The notes under the pieces are model-generated. The model searched no databases. It was not told where the DNA came from and saw nothing but the letters and a program-made list of their open reading frames with translations. 64,000 nt of DNA from Marivivens sp. (GTDB lineage: Bacteria; Pseudomonadota; Alphaproteobacteria; Rhodobacterales; Rhodobacteraceae). Position 1 is the first letter of the stretch, and the number at the start of each line of letters is the position of its first letter. This document shows, piece by piece, positions 1 through 8,616 of this stretch. The stretch is taken from the NCBI GenBank assembly GCA_024642115.1, contig JAHEBU010000002.1, forward strand, positions 248,001-312,000, written 5' to 3'. A program made the position numbers and the translations under genes.

Positions 1-57
1 GTCCATCCGTTCGCCATTCTGACCCTGACGGCAGTTTATGTGCCGCCGGGGAGTTGA
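1..57 (+). CDS. C-terminal tail of an upstream gene (partial)
   Basis: Frame 1 is open from the window edge to a TGA at 55-57 and encodes 18 residues ending VYVPPGS. The next gene starts five bases later with a Shine-Dalgarno GGGGAG that overlaps the end of this frame, which fits an operon junction. Another frame is also open through this short stretch, so the assignment is weak. Function cannot be judged from 18 residues. Confidence 0.3.
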   Translation, partial: VHPFAILTLTAVYVPPGS

Positions 58-61
58 CGCG

Positions 62-742
62 ATGATCCGCGCCCTCCTCCTCGCCCTGTCCCTCGCCCTG
101 CCCACCCGCGCGATACTGGCGGAACCCGTCCTCCCCCTCGACCAAAGCTACGATCTGGCGGCGCAGGCGATCCTCGCCTTTGACCAATCCGGCGAAGGTC
201 TGATTGATCGGCTGTCCGCAGCCCCCGGCCAACCGTGGACCCAGACCTTAAGCATCTTCGTCCCGCCCCGCCTCACCGCGCCCGATCCGTGGCTTTGGTG
301 GTATGCAGGCGAACAGCAGGGACCGACCGGTAACACGGCCTACGGGGCCAACCGGCAGGTCGACTGCATTCGGTTCTCGGTCACAACCGGGATCGGGTTT
401 ATCCCAGACATGGACGACTGGCAGTCCCGCGGCGCATTGGCCTATATCCAGTGCGACGTGCAGGTGCCCCTGCCCGATGACACAACGCCCGACGTTTTGG
501 TCCCCCTTGCGGCCCGTCTTGCGGAGGAATTCAGCAAGGTAGAGCTGTCGGCCAACTATGGCGCCCCGCCCGGATCGGCCCCAATCGAAGTCTTCGCCCA
601 GACCCCGCTTGACCCCAACCGGACAACCGTCGCGCAAACCAGCATCCGGCTCGATCTGGGCAAAGTCACGGCCACCGGCCAACCTCGCGTCAACTTTGCG
701 ACGATGACCATCATCGCCTTGCTGTTTCCACCGAACAGCTAA
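62..742 (+). CDS. Hypothetical secreted protein
   Basis: A 226-residue product starting at ATG 62, preceded by GGGGAG about 7 bases upstream; an upstream in-frame start lacks a ribosome site. Residues 1-22 form a typical Sec signal (hydrophobic run [10 protein letters not shown], cleavage probably near AILA-E). The mature part has two cysteines (VDCIRF, YIQCDV) that could pair, and no motif I recognise. It lies 40 bp upstream of alr on the same strand and may be co-transcribed with it. Function unknown; probably a periplasmic protein. Confidence 0.7.
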   Translation: MIRALLLALSLALPTRAILAEPVLPLDQSYDLAAQAILAFDQSGEGLIDRLSAAPGQPWTQTLSIFVPPRLTAPDPWLWWYAGEQQGPTGNTAYGANRQVDCIRFSVTTGIGFIPDMDDWQSRGALAYIQCDVQVPLPDDTTPDVLVPLAARLAEEFSKVELSANYGAPPGSAPIEVFAQTPLDPNRTTVAQTSIRLDLGKVTATGQPRVNFATMTIIALLFPPNS

Positions 743-782
743 CCCCTTGCCGCCCTCGCCCTGCCCTGACAAAAGGGCGGTC

Positions 783-1823
783 ATGAGTACGGGTAATCTG
801 ATCGTTGATCTGGACGCGGTGGTCGCCAACTGGCGGGCGCTGGATGGCATGACGGGTGGCGCCGAAACGGCGGCGGTGGTCAAGGCCGATGCTTACGGGT
901 TGGGCGCGGGCCGCGTCGCGCGGGCGCTGGCACGGGCCGGGTGCAAACGGTTCTTTGTGGCGATGGCCGAAGAAGGCGCGGTGCTGCGACAGGCCCTGGG
1001 GCCGGACGTGGAAATCTGCATCTTTTCGGGCCACATGCGCGGCGACACCGATATGATCGGGGACCTGAGCCTCACGCCGATGCTCAACTCTCTCGATCAA
1101 CTCACCCGCCAGTTCGAGGCGCTGCCAGGTGCCCCGTTTGGCATCCAGCTTGACACCGGGATGAACCGGCTGGGGATGGAGTGGAACGAATGGGCGGCGG
1201 TGGCTCAGGTCGCGCTGGAACAGGGACCGTCGCTGGTGATGTCGCATCTGGCCTGCGCGGATGAACCCGATCACCCGATGAACGCCTATCAGCTGGATGT
1301 CTTTCACCAGATGACCGACGGGATCAACGTTCCGCGGTCGCTGTCGGCCACGGGCGGGATTTTGCTCGGCTCCAAATATCACTTCGACATCACCCGCCCC
1401 GGTATCGGCCTTTATGGCGGGTTGCCGTTCGAGGGCGCACATCTGGTGGCGTCTCTCGACCTGCCGGTCGTGCAAATGCGCGAATTGGACGCGGGCGAGG
1501 TCGTGGGTTACGGCAATTCCTGGCAAGCCGAACGGCCCACACGGCTGGCCACAGTGGCCGCAGGCTATGCCGACGGATTGCTGCGCAGCCTGTCGGGCAA
1601 GGCGACGCTGTGGCATGGCGACCAGCCGGTGCCGCTGGTGGGGCGGGTATCGATGGACCTGCTGACCATCGACGTGACCGACCTGCGCGAAGTCCCCGAA
1701 AGCCTGCAAATCCTTGGCCCCCATCAGACGGTCGATCAATTGGCCGACATCGCCGGGACCATCGGCTATGAAATCCTGACCTCGCTCGGCGCGCGCTATC
1801 AGCGGCGCTACATCACCCGATGA
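783..1823 (+). CDS. alr: Alanine racemase
   Basis: PLP-dependent racemase that interconverts L- and D-alanine for peptidoglycan synthesis in the cytoplasm. The PLP lysine is K34 in [11 protein letters not shown], and the second catalytic base, the tyrosine of the AAGYADG motif, is present, followed by the [11 protein letters not shown] segment of the C-terminal domain. Length from ATG 783 is 346 residues, normal for the family; a start 36 bases upstream would add a non-conserved extension. The stop overlaps the next ATG by 4 bases, so it is coupled to the transporter permease gene. Confidence 0.95.
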   Translation: MSTGNLIVDLDAVVANWRALDGMTGGAETAAVVKADAYGLGAGRVARALARAGCKRFFVAMAEEGAVLRQALGPDVEICIFSGHMRGDTDMIGDLSLTPMLNSLDQLTRQFEALPGAPFGIQLDTGMNRLGMEWNEWAAVAQVALEQGPSLVMSHLACADEPDHPMNAYQLDVFHQMTDGINVPRSLSATGGILLGSKYHFDITRPGIGLYGGLPFEGAHLVASLDLPVVQMRELDAGEVVGYGNSWQAERPTRLATVAAGYADGLLRSLSGKATLWHGDQPVPLVGRVSMDLLTIDVTDLREVPESLQILGPHQTVDQLADIAGTIGYEILTSLGARYQRRYITR

Positions 1824-2596
1824 TCCGGCTGCTGGCAGCCATCGGCGCGGGCGTTCTGGGGCTGCTGGCCGGTCTGGGTCGGCTGACCCTGTTCGCCGCC
1901 GAAACAGTCAGCCACGCGGTCAGGCCGCCGTTCTACGGGCGGGAATTTCTGAACGCGCTGGTTCAAGTCGGCTATTTCTCTCTGCCCGTTGTGGGGCTGA
2001 CGGCCCTTTTCACTGGCGGCGCGCTGGCACTGCAAATCTATGCCGGCGGCGCACGTTTCAGTGCCGAGGCGGTGGTGCCACAGATCGTGGCCATCGGCAT
2101 GGTGCGTGAACTTGGCCCCGTGCTGGTCGGGTTGATGATCGCGGCGCGGGTGACATCCTCGATCGCCGCCGAGATTGCGACGATGAAGGTCACCGAACAG
2201 CTTGACGCGCTGGTGACGCTGTCAACCAATCCCATGAAATACCTGACTCTGCCCCGTGTTCTGGCGGGGCTCTTGGTCATGCCGGTGCTGGTGGGCGTGG
2301 GCGATATCATCGGCATCTACGGCGGCTATCTGGTCGGGACGCGCAGCCTTGGGTTCAACGCGGCAGCCTACCTTCAGAACACCGCCGATTTCCTCGAACC
2401 GCTCGACATCATCTCGTCTCTGACCAAGGGGGCGGTGTTCGGCGTCATTGCCACGCTGATGGGCTGCTATTACGGGATGCATTCGGACCGCGGCGCAATG
2501 GGCGTGGGGCGGGCGACCAAGGGGTCGGTCGTGGCCGCTGCCGTGCTGATCCTGGCGGCCAATTTCCTGCTCACCAACCTGTTCTTTACCGCATGA
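1820..2596 (+). CDS. mlaE: MlaE-family ABC transporter permease
   Basis: 258-residue integral membrane protein of the MlaE/YrbE family, the permease of ABC systems that move phospholipid between the inner and outer membranes. Several hydrophobic segments are evident, and the family signature [15 protein letters not shown] lies at residues 117-131. It overlaps the stop of alr and the start of the ATPase gene by 4 bases each, so the pair is translated as a unit. No MlaD (MCE) or MlaC gene follows here, so the substrate-handling partners must lie elsewhere. The lipid role is inferred from the family. Confidence 0.88.
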   Translation: MIRLLAAIGAGVLGLLAGLGRLTLFAAETVSHAVRPPFYGREFLNALVQVGYFSLPVVGLTALFTGGALALQIYAGGARFSAEAVVPQIVAIGMVRELGPVLVGLMIAARVTSSIAAEIATMKVTEQLDALVTLSTNPMKYLTLPRVLAGLLVMPVLVGVGDIIGIYGGYLVGTRSLGFNAAAYLQNTADFLEPLDIISSLTKGAVFGVIATLMGCYYGMHSDRGAMGVGRATKGSVVAAAVLILAANFLLTNLFFTA

Positions 2597-3339
2597 TCCG
2601 CATGACCGACGTGCACAAGGCGTTCGGCGCCAACAAGGTTCTGCGGGGGGCCAATCTGACCGTGCCGACGGGGCAGTCGATGGTGGTCATAGGCGGATCA
2701 GGCACAGGAAAGTCCATTCTTATCAAATGTATACTTGGCCTTGTTCAACCAGATTCCGGCACGATCGAGGTGGACGGACAGGACGTGACCCGCGTGCCGC
2801 GCGATGCGTTCCTCGCCCGGTTCGGAATGCTGTTTCAGGGCGGGGCGCTGTTTGACAGCCTCCCCGTCTGGCAGAACGTCGCCTTTCGCCTGCTGCGGGG
2901 CAGCCTGAAACGGCCCCGGGCCGAGGCACGCGAGATCGCCATCGAAAAACTGCGGCGGGTGGGCATGGGGCCGGATGTGGCCGACCGTCTGCCGGCAGAA
3001 TTGTCTGGGGGGATGCAGAAACGGGTGAGCCTGGCCCGTGCCATCTGCGCCGAACCAGAGATCATCTTTTTCGACGAACCCACGACAGGGCTCGATCCGA
3101 TCATGGCCGGTGTCATCAATGACCTGATCCGCGAAATCGTGACGGAAATGGGGGCGACCGCTATCACCATCACCCACGACATGACGTCGGTGCGGGCGAT
3201 TGCCGATCAGGTCGCGATGCTGCACGGCGGACAGATACGCTGGACCGGGCCGATTGCCGATCTGGACCAGAGCGGGGACCCCTACGTCGATCAGTTCATT
3301 CACGGTCGCCCCACCGGCCCGATCGAGACGTTGCGCTGA
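2593..3339 (+). CDS. mlaF: MlaF-family ABC transporter ATP-binding protein
   Basis: 248-residue ATPase with Walker A GGSGTGKS (34-41), signature LSGGM (137-141) followed by QKR as in MlaF, Walker B FFDEPTTGLDP (159-169) and a switch histidine in ITITHDM. It powers the permease encoded immediately upstream, with which its start codon overlaps by 4 bases. The pair probably works in retrograde phospholipid transport that maintains outer-membrane asymmetry. Nothing is unusual in the protein. Confidence 0.9.
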   Translation: MIRMTDVHKAFGANKVLRGANLTVPTGQSMVVIGGSGTGKSILIKCILGLVQPDSGTIEVDGQDVTRVPRDAFLARFGMLFQGGALFDSLPVWQNVAFRLLRGSLKRPRAEAREIAIEKLRRVGMGPDVADRLPAELSGGMQKRVSLARAICAEPEIIFFDEPTTGLDPIMAGVINDLIREIVTEMGATAITITHDMTSVRAIADQVAMLHGGQIRWTGPIADLDQSGDPYVDQFIHGRPTGPIETLR

Positions 3340-3592
3340 TCCGCGATTCGAAGGGCAGCGGGTCAGCAACGCACCGCGACACAGGATGCGTGTCGACTAA
3401 CCGCCTGATCAACCCAAGGGTGTGGCATATGTCCCGATTGTTTCGCCTTTGGAAACGACCACTCCTGTTTTCGCAGATTGTTTCACACCTTTTCCGAACA
3501 GCGCAGCATTTGCCAAAATTCCCCTTTGGCCTGAACAACTTGGTCACCTATCGTTAACCTGTTTTGATTGCTGGGTCTGGGGGACCGCGTCC

Positions 3593-4354
3593 ATGTCGAT
3601 GATTTCCATGCTTCGCCTGTTCGGGCGGACGGCACATGCCTTGTCTTTTGTGCTGATCGTGATGATGGCGGCGGCGCTGACGGCCTATACGGCCTTATGT
3701 GCCTTTGGCATGGCACCCTGGCTCACGGCCTCGGTCCAGTTTGACAGCATCGACGTGCCGCAGGCGGGCATCTGGCTGCAATGCGGGATGACAGCGCTGG
3801 TCGTGGCGCTGATGTTCTTTGCACCGATGAACAGCCGGATCATGGCTCTGGAAAAATCGCACCGCGACTTTCACATCTCGATGGATGATGTCGCCCGCGC
3901 CTATCATGTGGCCCACACGGCCGACCGGGCGGGCGTGTTCACCATGTCATCGGAATTCGATTCGATGCGCGAAAAACTGTCGTTCCTGCGCGATCACCCC
4001 GATCTGGCGGGGCTTGAAAACGATCTTTTGACGGTTGCTGCGCAGATGGCCCATCATGCCCGGCATCTGGCGGACGTCTATTCTGACGAAAAGGTCGACC
4101 GCGCCCGCGAATTCCTGCGCCAGCGCCAGACCGAGGCCGAGGCGCAGCAGGCCCGCATTCTGGACGCCATGCACATCTGCCGCGAAATCCGGCAATGGGC
4201 CAAGCAGGTATCGACCGAAGAAGGCATCGTGGCCAAGCAACTGGCCGCTTTGGATGAACAGCTTCAGGCGGCGCTTCCCGTGCTGGGCTACAGCGTGGAA
4301 ATGGATCCCACGTCGAACGTGGTAGCCCTGCCCAGCAAACCGGCCAGCCAATAG
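3593..4354 (+). CDS. Membrane/coiled-coil protein (Rhodobacterales 'DNA repair protein' family)
   Basis: 253 residues from ATG 3593, with GGGGGA upstream. Two hydrophobic segments (about residues 14-38 and 57-76) are followed by a soluble, charged helical region rich in E, Q and A (about 80-235), likely a cytoplasmic coiled coil. From memory, close relatives in Rhodobacterales are labelled 'DNA repair protein', but nothing here (no nuclease, ATPase or DNA-binding motif) supports that role. The conserved core includes MALEKSHRDF and FLRDHPDL. A 254-bp intergenic region upstream suggests its own promoter. Function unknown. Confidence 0.75.
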   Translation: MSMISMLRLFGRTAHALSFVLIVMMAAALTAYTALCAFGMAPWLTASVQFDSIDVPQAGIWLQCGMTALVVALMFFAPMNSRIMALEKSHRDFHISMDDVARAYHVAHTADRAGVFTMSSEFDSMREKLSFLRDHPDLAGLENDLLTVAAQMAHHARHLADVYSDEKVDRAREFLRQRQTEAEAQQARILDAMHICREIRQWAKQVSTEEGIVAKQLAALDEQLQAALPVLGYSVEMDPTSNVVALPSKPASQ

Positions 4355-4370
4355 GTCTTGCACCCCGCCG

Positions 4371-4408
4371 CCCCTGCCCCCACGTTTGCGGGGAGGTTTG
4401 GGGGGGGT
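4371..4408. repeat. GC-rich hairpin upstream of the PqiA-like gene
   Basis: A C-run and a G-run flank a short loop (CCCC, then ACGTTTGC, then GGGG, followed by AGGTTTGGGGGGG). It could fold as a strong stem in RNA and lies directly in front of the ATG at 4410. It may be part of the leader or the end of the preceding transcript, but there is no U-tract of a classic terminator. Confidence 0.4.
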
Positions 4409-4409
4409 C

Positions 4410-4850
4410 ATGTTTCAACTACTGCGTCTGGCAAATCTGGCCCTGCTGATCCTGTTTCCGGTGGCGTGGTTTGCGCCGCTGATGCGAGCGGGGCTGTTGC
4501 CCCTGTTCGGCCTGTCGGAAATCAGCGTCGTCTCGGGCATGCAAAGTTTGTGGCAATCAGACGTGGTGCTGGCGCTGGTCGTGACCGGCCTTGCCCTGTT
4601 CGCGCCCTACCTCAAGACGATCGGTCTGGCCCTCGTCCATTTTGACCTGTTGTCGGACAAGGTGATGCCGGTGCTGGGGTGGCTGGGCAAACTGGCCATG
4701 GCCGATGTGTTCCTGATCGCCCTCTACATCGTTCTGGCCAAGGGGATCGGCTATGGCCGTATCGAAACCGCCTGGGGATTGTATCTGTTCACCGGCTGCG
4801 TTCTGGCCTCGATCCTGATTTCGGGGCTGACGCCCAAATCAGGCCGCTAA
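4410..4850 (+). CDS. Paraquat-inducible protein A (PqiA)-like membrane protein
   Basis: 146-residue protein with four hydrophobic segments. The stretch LGKLAMADVFLIALYI matches the conserved helix of PqiA/YebS-type proteins, which work with MCE-domain lipid transport systems in the inner membrane. It is only about a single PqiA half-domain in length. Start is ATG 4410 after a G-rich stretch. The stop overlaps the 3' end of galM (opposite strand) by 4 bases. The MlaEF genes lie just upstream, so a lipid-transport connection is plausible but inferred. Confidence 0.7.
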   Translation: MFQLLRLANLALLILFPVAWFAPLMRAGLLPLFGLSEISVVSGMQSLWQSDVVLALVVTGLALFAPYLKTIGLALVHFDLLSDKVMPVLGWLGKLAMADVFLIALYIVLAKGIGYGRIETAWGLYLFTGCVLASILISGLTPKSGR

Positions 4851-5821
4851 GCCTTTCGGATCAGACGGAATTCGGACATCTGCCGATAGGTCTGCCCCGG
4901 CATCAGCAGGTTGGACGGATAGGCGGGATGGTTCGGGCTGTCTGGCCACATCTGCGGCTCAAGCGCGACACCCGCCGCCTCGCCATAGGGGCTGCCGCCA
5001 TGTCCGACAGCAGGCGCGGTGTCGGTGCGGCCCGCATCATAAACCTGCAACCCCGGTTGGTCAGTCCGCACCTCCAGCGCCAGCGCGTCGGTTTCCAGCC
5101 GACAGATCGGCTGATCGCCCGTCAGACAGTAATTGTGGTCGATCTGGCCGGTCAGCGGATGGGGGGTGCGATGGTCGAACACCGTCCCCGCAACCGGGGC
5201 CGGATCGCCCAGCGGGATCATCCGGTCGTCCACCGGCAGATAGGTTTCGGCGGCCACCGTAAACAGGTGATCGCGCAGGTCCGCCTGTCCGCTCAGGTTC
5301 CAATATCCGTGAAAGGCCGGGCTGAAATAGGTCGGGGCGTCGGTCAGCCCGGTCATCTCGACGCTCAGCGTCGAGTCGGGGCCAAGGCGATAGGTGACCG
5401 TCACCACCATGTTCCCCGGAAAACCGCCCAGCCCATCGGGATGGTGCAGCGCCAGCGACACCCAGTCGGGGCCACTGCCGGTCACCGTCCAGTTGCGGCA
5501 GCCAAAGCCATCGGCCCCGCCATGCAGGGTGGTCTGACCGGCTTCGTTCCGATCCAGATCGTAGGTCTGCCCGTCCAGCACGAACCGACCCAGCGCAATG
5601 CGATTGGCCACCGGCCCCACAACCGCCCCGTAATACCGCATCGGCCCCAGATAGGCACTCAGATCATCGGACCCAAGGACCAGCGAAGGGGCGATCCCGT
5701 CCATCCGCAAATCCTGCAAACTGGCCCCCCATGTGATGATCCACGCGGTCAGCCCACCGCCAGCGATGCGGATGCGGCGAACGGGCGTGCCGTCGGGTGC
5801 GCGTCCAAAGGGGTCGCTCAT
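4847..5821 (-). CDS. galM: Aldose 1-epimerase (galactose mutarotase)
   Basis: 324-residue protein of the galactose mutarotase family, interconverting alpha and beta anomers of aldohexoses in the cytoplasm. Visible family features: GAVVGPVANRIALGRF (substrate-binding Arg), TTLHGGADGF (conserved His), FSPAFHGYWNLSG (catalytic His region) and a late LALEPQMWPDSPNH segment. It is the last gene of the sugar-import operon, overlapping the regulator gene by 4 bases. The context (YtfQRT-YjfF) points to galactose or arabinose-like sugars released from galactofuranose. Confidence 0.92.
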   Translation of the reverse strand: MSDPFGRAPDGTPVRRIRIAGGGLTAWIITWGASLQDLRMDGIAPSLVLGSDDLSAYLGPMRYYGAVVGPVANRIALGRFVLDGQTYDLDRNEAGQTTLHGGADGFGCRNWTVTGSGPDWVSLALHHPDGLGGFPGNMVVTVTYRLGPDSTLSVEMTGLTDAPTYFSPAFHGYWNLSGQADLRDHLFTVAAETYLPVDDRMIPLGDPAPVAGTVFDHRTPHPLTGQIDHNYCLTGDQPICRLETDALALEVRTDQPGLQVYDAGRTDTAPAVGHGGSPYGEAAGVALEPQMWPDSPNHPAYPSNLLMPGQTYRQMSEFRLIRKA

Positions 5822-6609
5822 CGCAGGGCCAGCCCTTCCTTCACGTCGCGGAAACTGTCGTCCAGCAACACCTCCATCCGGTGGCGGGCCAGCCCCGGAT
5901 CGCGGTCGCGGATCGCCTCGGCCACCATCGCGTGCTGGTGCAGACGGGTGGCCTTGTCCCGGCTCGCCCCGCGCCAGCTGATCGAAAACGTGCTGGTCAT
6001 CGCCGCGTGGATGAGCGCGGAAAAGGTGTTGATAAACTTGTTCTGCGTCGCCTTGAGGATCGAGAGGTGAAACCGCAGGTCAGCCTCGATCAGCTTGACC
6101 TCGTCGTCGGCGTTGCCTTCCATCGCGGTCAGGGCATCGCCGATCCGTACCAGATCGTCAGGGGTATTCCGGGCAGCGGCCAGTTCGGCAGCCCCCGGTT
6201 CGATCATCCGGCGCAGAGCGAACAGATCAGCGGCGATCAGTTCGGGCGGAAAGGTTTGCAGGTGCCAGTTCAGCACATCGCCGTCCAGCATGTTCCAATA
6301 GGTCTTGGGCAGGATGGAGGTACCCACCTTGGGCCGGGCGGTCAGCAGACCCTTGGCGGTCAGCTTGGAATAAGCCTCGCGCAGGGCGGTGCGCGACACC
6401 GCATAGCGATCAAGCATCGCGGCCTCGGCGGGCAACAACGATTCCGGGGTATAGATGCCGCCCACGATCTCGCGGCCCAGCCGGTTGATCAGGCTGGTGT
6501 CCGGGGTGCGCCCGGCCAGATAGGATGACACCCGCGCGTCAAAGGCTGTTCGGTCGCCTTCCAGCGTCCCGCTCACGGGTCGGATACGGCGGCTTTCGTC
6601 CAAGGTCAT
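5818..6609 (-). CDS. GntR/FadR-family transcriptional regulator
   Basis: 263 residues from ATG 6609. The N-terminal winged helix (about 38-102) includes the recognition helix VSRTALREAYSKL and the wing KGLLTARPKVGTSIL. The C-terminal part is an FCD ligand-binding domain, with the metal-ligand pattern around DLRFHLSILKATQN and later histidines. It sits inside the sugar operon, 10 bp after yjfF, so it most likely represses this transporter and responds to a galactose-related ligand. The AT-rich palindrome at 11203-11219 is its best candidate operator. Confidence 0.88.
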   Translation of the reverse strand: MTLDESRRIRPVSGTLEGDRTAFDARVSSYLAGRTPDTSLINRLGREIVGGIYTPESLLPAEAAMLDRYAVSRTALREAYSKLTAKGLLTARPKVGTSILPKTYWNMLDGDVLNWHLQTFPPELIAADLFALRRMIEPGAAELAAARNTPDDLVRIGDALTAMEGNADDEVKLIEADLRFHLSILKATQNKFINTFSALIHAAMTSTFSISWRGASRDKATRLHQHAMVAEAIRDRDPGLARHRMEVLLDDSFRDVKEGLALR

Positions 6610-6619
6610 ATCCGCTCCC

Positions 6620-7582
6620 TCACGCCGTGCCGCGCAGGTTGAACGTGCCGACCAGAAAGCGGTGCATGACGATGAACGCAAACAACAACACGCCGCTACT
6701 GATCATGATCCAGGCACTGTTGAGCGATCCGTTGAACAGGATCAGCGTCGAAATCAGACCCAGGATCATGCCGCCAAACAGCGACCCCAGCACAAAGCCT
6801 ACTCCTCCAGTCAACAGCGTCCCTCCCAGCACGACAGCAGCAATCGCCGACAGCTCCAACGTGGAACCCGCCAGCGGATAGCCTGACGAGGTATAAAGCG
6901 CATAGACGACCCCTGCCAGTGCACTATACGTCCCGCCCAGCGCATAGATCTGAATCGTGGTGCGACGGATGTTCACCCCCATGAGCCGCGCCGACTCCCT
7001 GTCGCCGCCGATCGCATAGACCGCTGTGCCGAACCGGGTCAGGTGGGCGATGGCCACGGCGATCATGAGGCTGCCCAGCATGACCAATGCCGAACTTCGC
7101 AACACCCCGTTGCCCGGCAACGGGATCTTGGCCGCCGCGAATTCGCGCACGAATTCATGGCGCAGGGGGACCGCGTCCAGCGTGACCATGAAACAGGCCC
7201 CGCGTAGCAGGAACAGGCCGGCAAGGGTGACGATAAAGGGCTGTATCTCGCAAAAGTCGATGATCCAGCCCTGCAACGCGCCAAAGGCCATCCCGAACAC
7301 GATCAACAGCAGGGCCGACGCCATCGGATGCCACCCCGCCCGGTCCAGCACCGCCATGCTGACGCCCACAAACCCGATCATCGACCCAACCGACAGGTCG
7401 ATGCCGCCCGACAAGATGACAAAGGTCGCGCCCAGCGCCGCGATGATGATGAACGAATTGTCGGCCAGGATATTGCCCAAGACCCGCGTGGTGAGGAAAT
7501 TCTTGTACATCCCGCCCCCCACGGCAAAGAGCGTGACAAAGACGACGATGGTGGCGATCAGCGGCAGATAATGGCGGTTCAT
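6620..7582 (-). CDS. yjfF: Galactofuranose-type sugar ABC transporter permease (YjfF-like)
   Basis: 320-residue hydrophobic permease of the ribose/galactofuranose type. It carries the conserved cytoplasmic loop motif GGIDLSVGSM and the second-half motif AVVLGGTLLTGGVG. Start is ATG 7582, overlapping the end of ytfT by 4 bases; a much longer open frame upstream is only the antisense-free read-through of ytfT in another frame. It forms a heterodimeric channel with YtfT. The specificity assignment follows from the neighbouring YtfQ-like binding protein. Confidence 0.88.
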   Translation of the reverse strand: MNRHYLPLIATIVVFVTLFAVGGGMYKNFLTTRVLGNILADNSFIIIAALGATFVILSGGIDLSVGSMIGFVGVSMAVLDRAGWHPMASALLLIVFGMAFGALQGWIIDFCEIQPFIVTLAGLFLLRGACFMVTLDAVPLRHEFVREFAAAKIPLPGNGVLRSSALVMLGSLMIAVAIAHLTRFGTAVYAIGGDRESARLMGVNIRRTTIQIYALGGTYSALAGVVYALYTSSGYPLAGSTLELSAIAAVVLGGTLLTGGVGFVLGSLFGGMILGLISTLILFNGSLNSAWIMISSGVLLFAFIVMHRFLVGTFNLRGTA

Positions 7583-8616
7583 CGACGCCTCCCCTGAAAC
7601 AGCATGGTGACGTGGTGGCGCACGTTGCGCGATTGCAGCAGCAGGACGATCATCACCACCACCGACTTGACGATCAGGTTGTATTCCGGACGCAGGCCCG
7701 AGATCAGGATCGACGTCGTCAGTGCCTGAATGACCAGCGCCCCGATCACCGTCAGCCCTAGATAGATACGGCCCCCGCCCAGTGACGCGCCACCGATGAC
7801 GACGGCCAGAATGGCGTCCAGTTCGATATACATCGCCACCGATACCGGGTCCGATGTGTGGGTATCCGCTGTCAGGATCACGCCTGCGCATCCGGCCAGC
7901 AACCCGCACAGGACATAGGCCACAAAGATGATCCGCCGGGCATTGACCCCCGCCAGATCGGCCGCCGCCGCGTTGCCGCCCACGGCTTCGATGAACAGGC
8001 CCAGCGCGGTGCGCCGGATCACCAGCCACAGGGCCACGAACAGGACCGCGCCCACCACCAGACGGGTCGGGATCAGCCACAGGTGCCCGGTGGACAGGCC
8101 CTGCAACAACGGGCTGTCAAAGCTGGGGTCGGTGCCGCCGTATAGCAGGTTGATCAGCAGCCCGATCCCTCGGCCCGACACCATCAGGATCAGCGTGGCG
8201 ATAATGGGCTGGATGCCCAGACCCGCCACCAGCGACCCGTTCCAGATGCCACAGACCACCGCGACCGCCAGCGCCTCGAACAGGATGACGATATGGGGAT
8301 CGCCTGCGTGGATGCGCCAGGAAATCACCGCGCCGACGATGGCAATGGTCGATCCGACCGACAGGTCGATCCCCTTGGTCCCGATGACCAAAGCCATGCC
8401 AAGGCTGACCAGCGCCGTGGGGGTCGCCCGGTAGAGGATGTCAATGACATTGCCGAACAGCCGCCCCTCGACCACCCGGATCTGAAAGAAATTCGGCACC
8501 ATCACCCAGTCAAAGACAAGGATTGCGATCAGCGCCAGCACCGGCCAGACGGCCCGCGTATCGCGCAGACGGGGCAATCCCGCCCCCCTTGGCCTTAGAA
8601 CATCAGCCACCATCAT
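7579..8616 (-). CDS. ytfT: Galactofuranose-type sugar ABC transporter permease (YtfT-like)
   Basis: 345-residue permease with about eight to ten hydrophobic segments and the family motifs GTKGIDLSVGST and AVVIGGASLGGG. The start is uncertain: TTG 8625, ATG 8616 or ATG 8613 are all close to the GCGGGGG sequence; ATG 8616 is chosen. It overlaps the end of the ATPase gene, showing translational coupling. Paired with YjfF as the transmembrane half of the importer. Confidence 0.88.
   Translation of the reverse strand: MMVADVLRPRGAGLPRLRDTRAVWPVLALIAILVFDWVMVPNFFQIRVVEGRLFGNVIDILYRATPTALVSLGMALVIGTKGIDLSVGSTIAIVGAVISWRIHAGDPHIVILFEALAVAVVCGIWNGSLVAGLGIQPIIATLILMVSGRGIGLLINLLYGGTDPSFDSPLLQGLSTGHLWLIPTRLVVGAVLFVALWLVIRRTALGLFIEAVGGNAAAADLAGVNARRIIFVAYVLCGLLAGCAGVILTADTHTSDPVSVAMYIELDAILAVVIGGASLGGGRIYLGLTVIGALVIQALTTSILISGLRPEYNLIVKSVVVMIVLLLQSRNVRHHVTMLFQGRRR

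Noticed and set aside
4679-6070. 463-codon plus-strand open frame over galM and the GntR gene
   Set aside because: Starts inside the PqiA-like gene and runs antisense to galM, which has clear family motifs.
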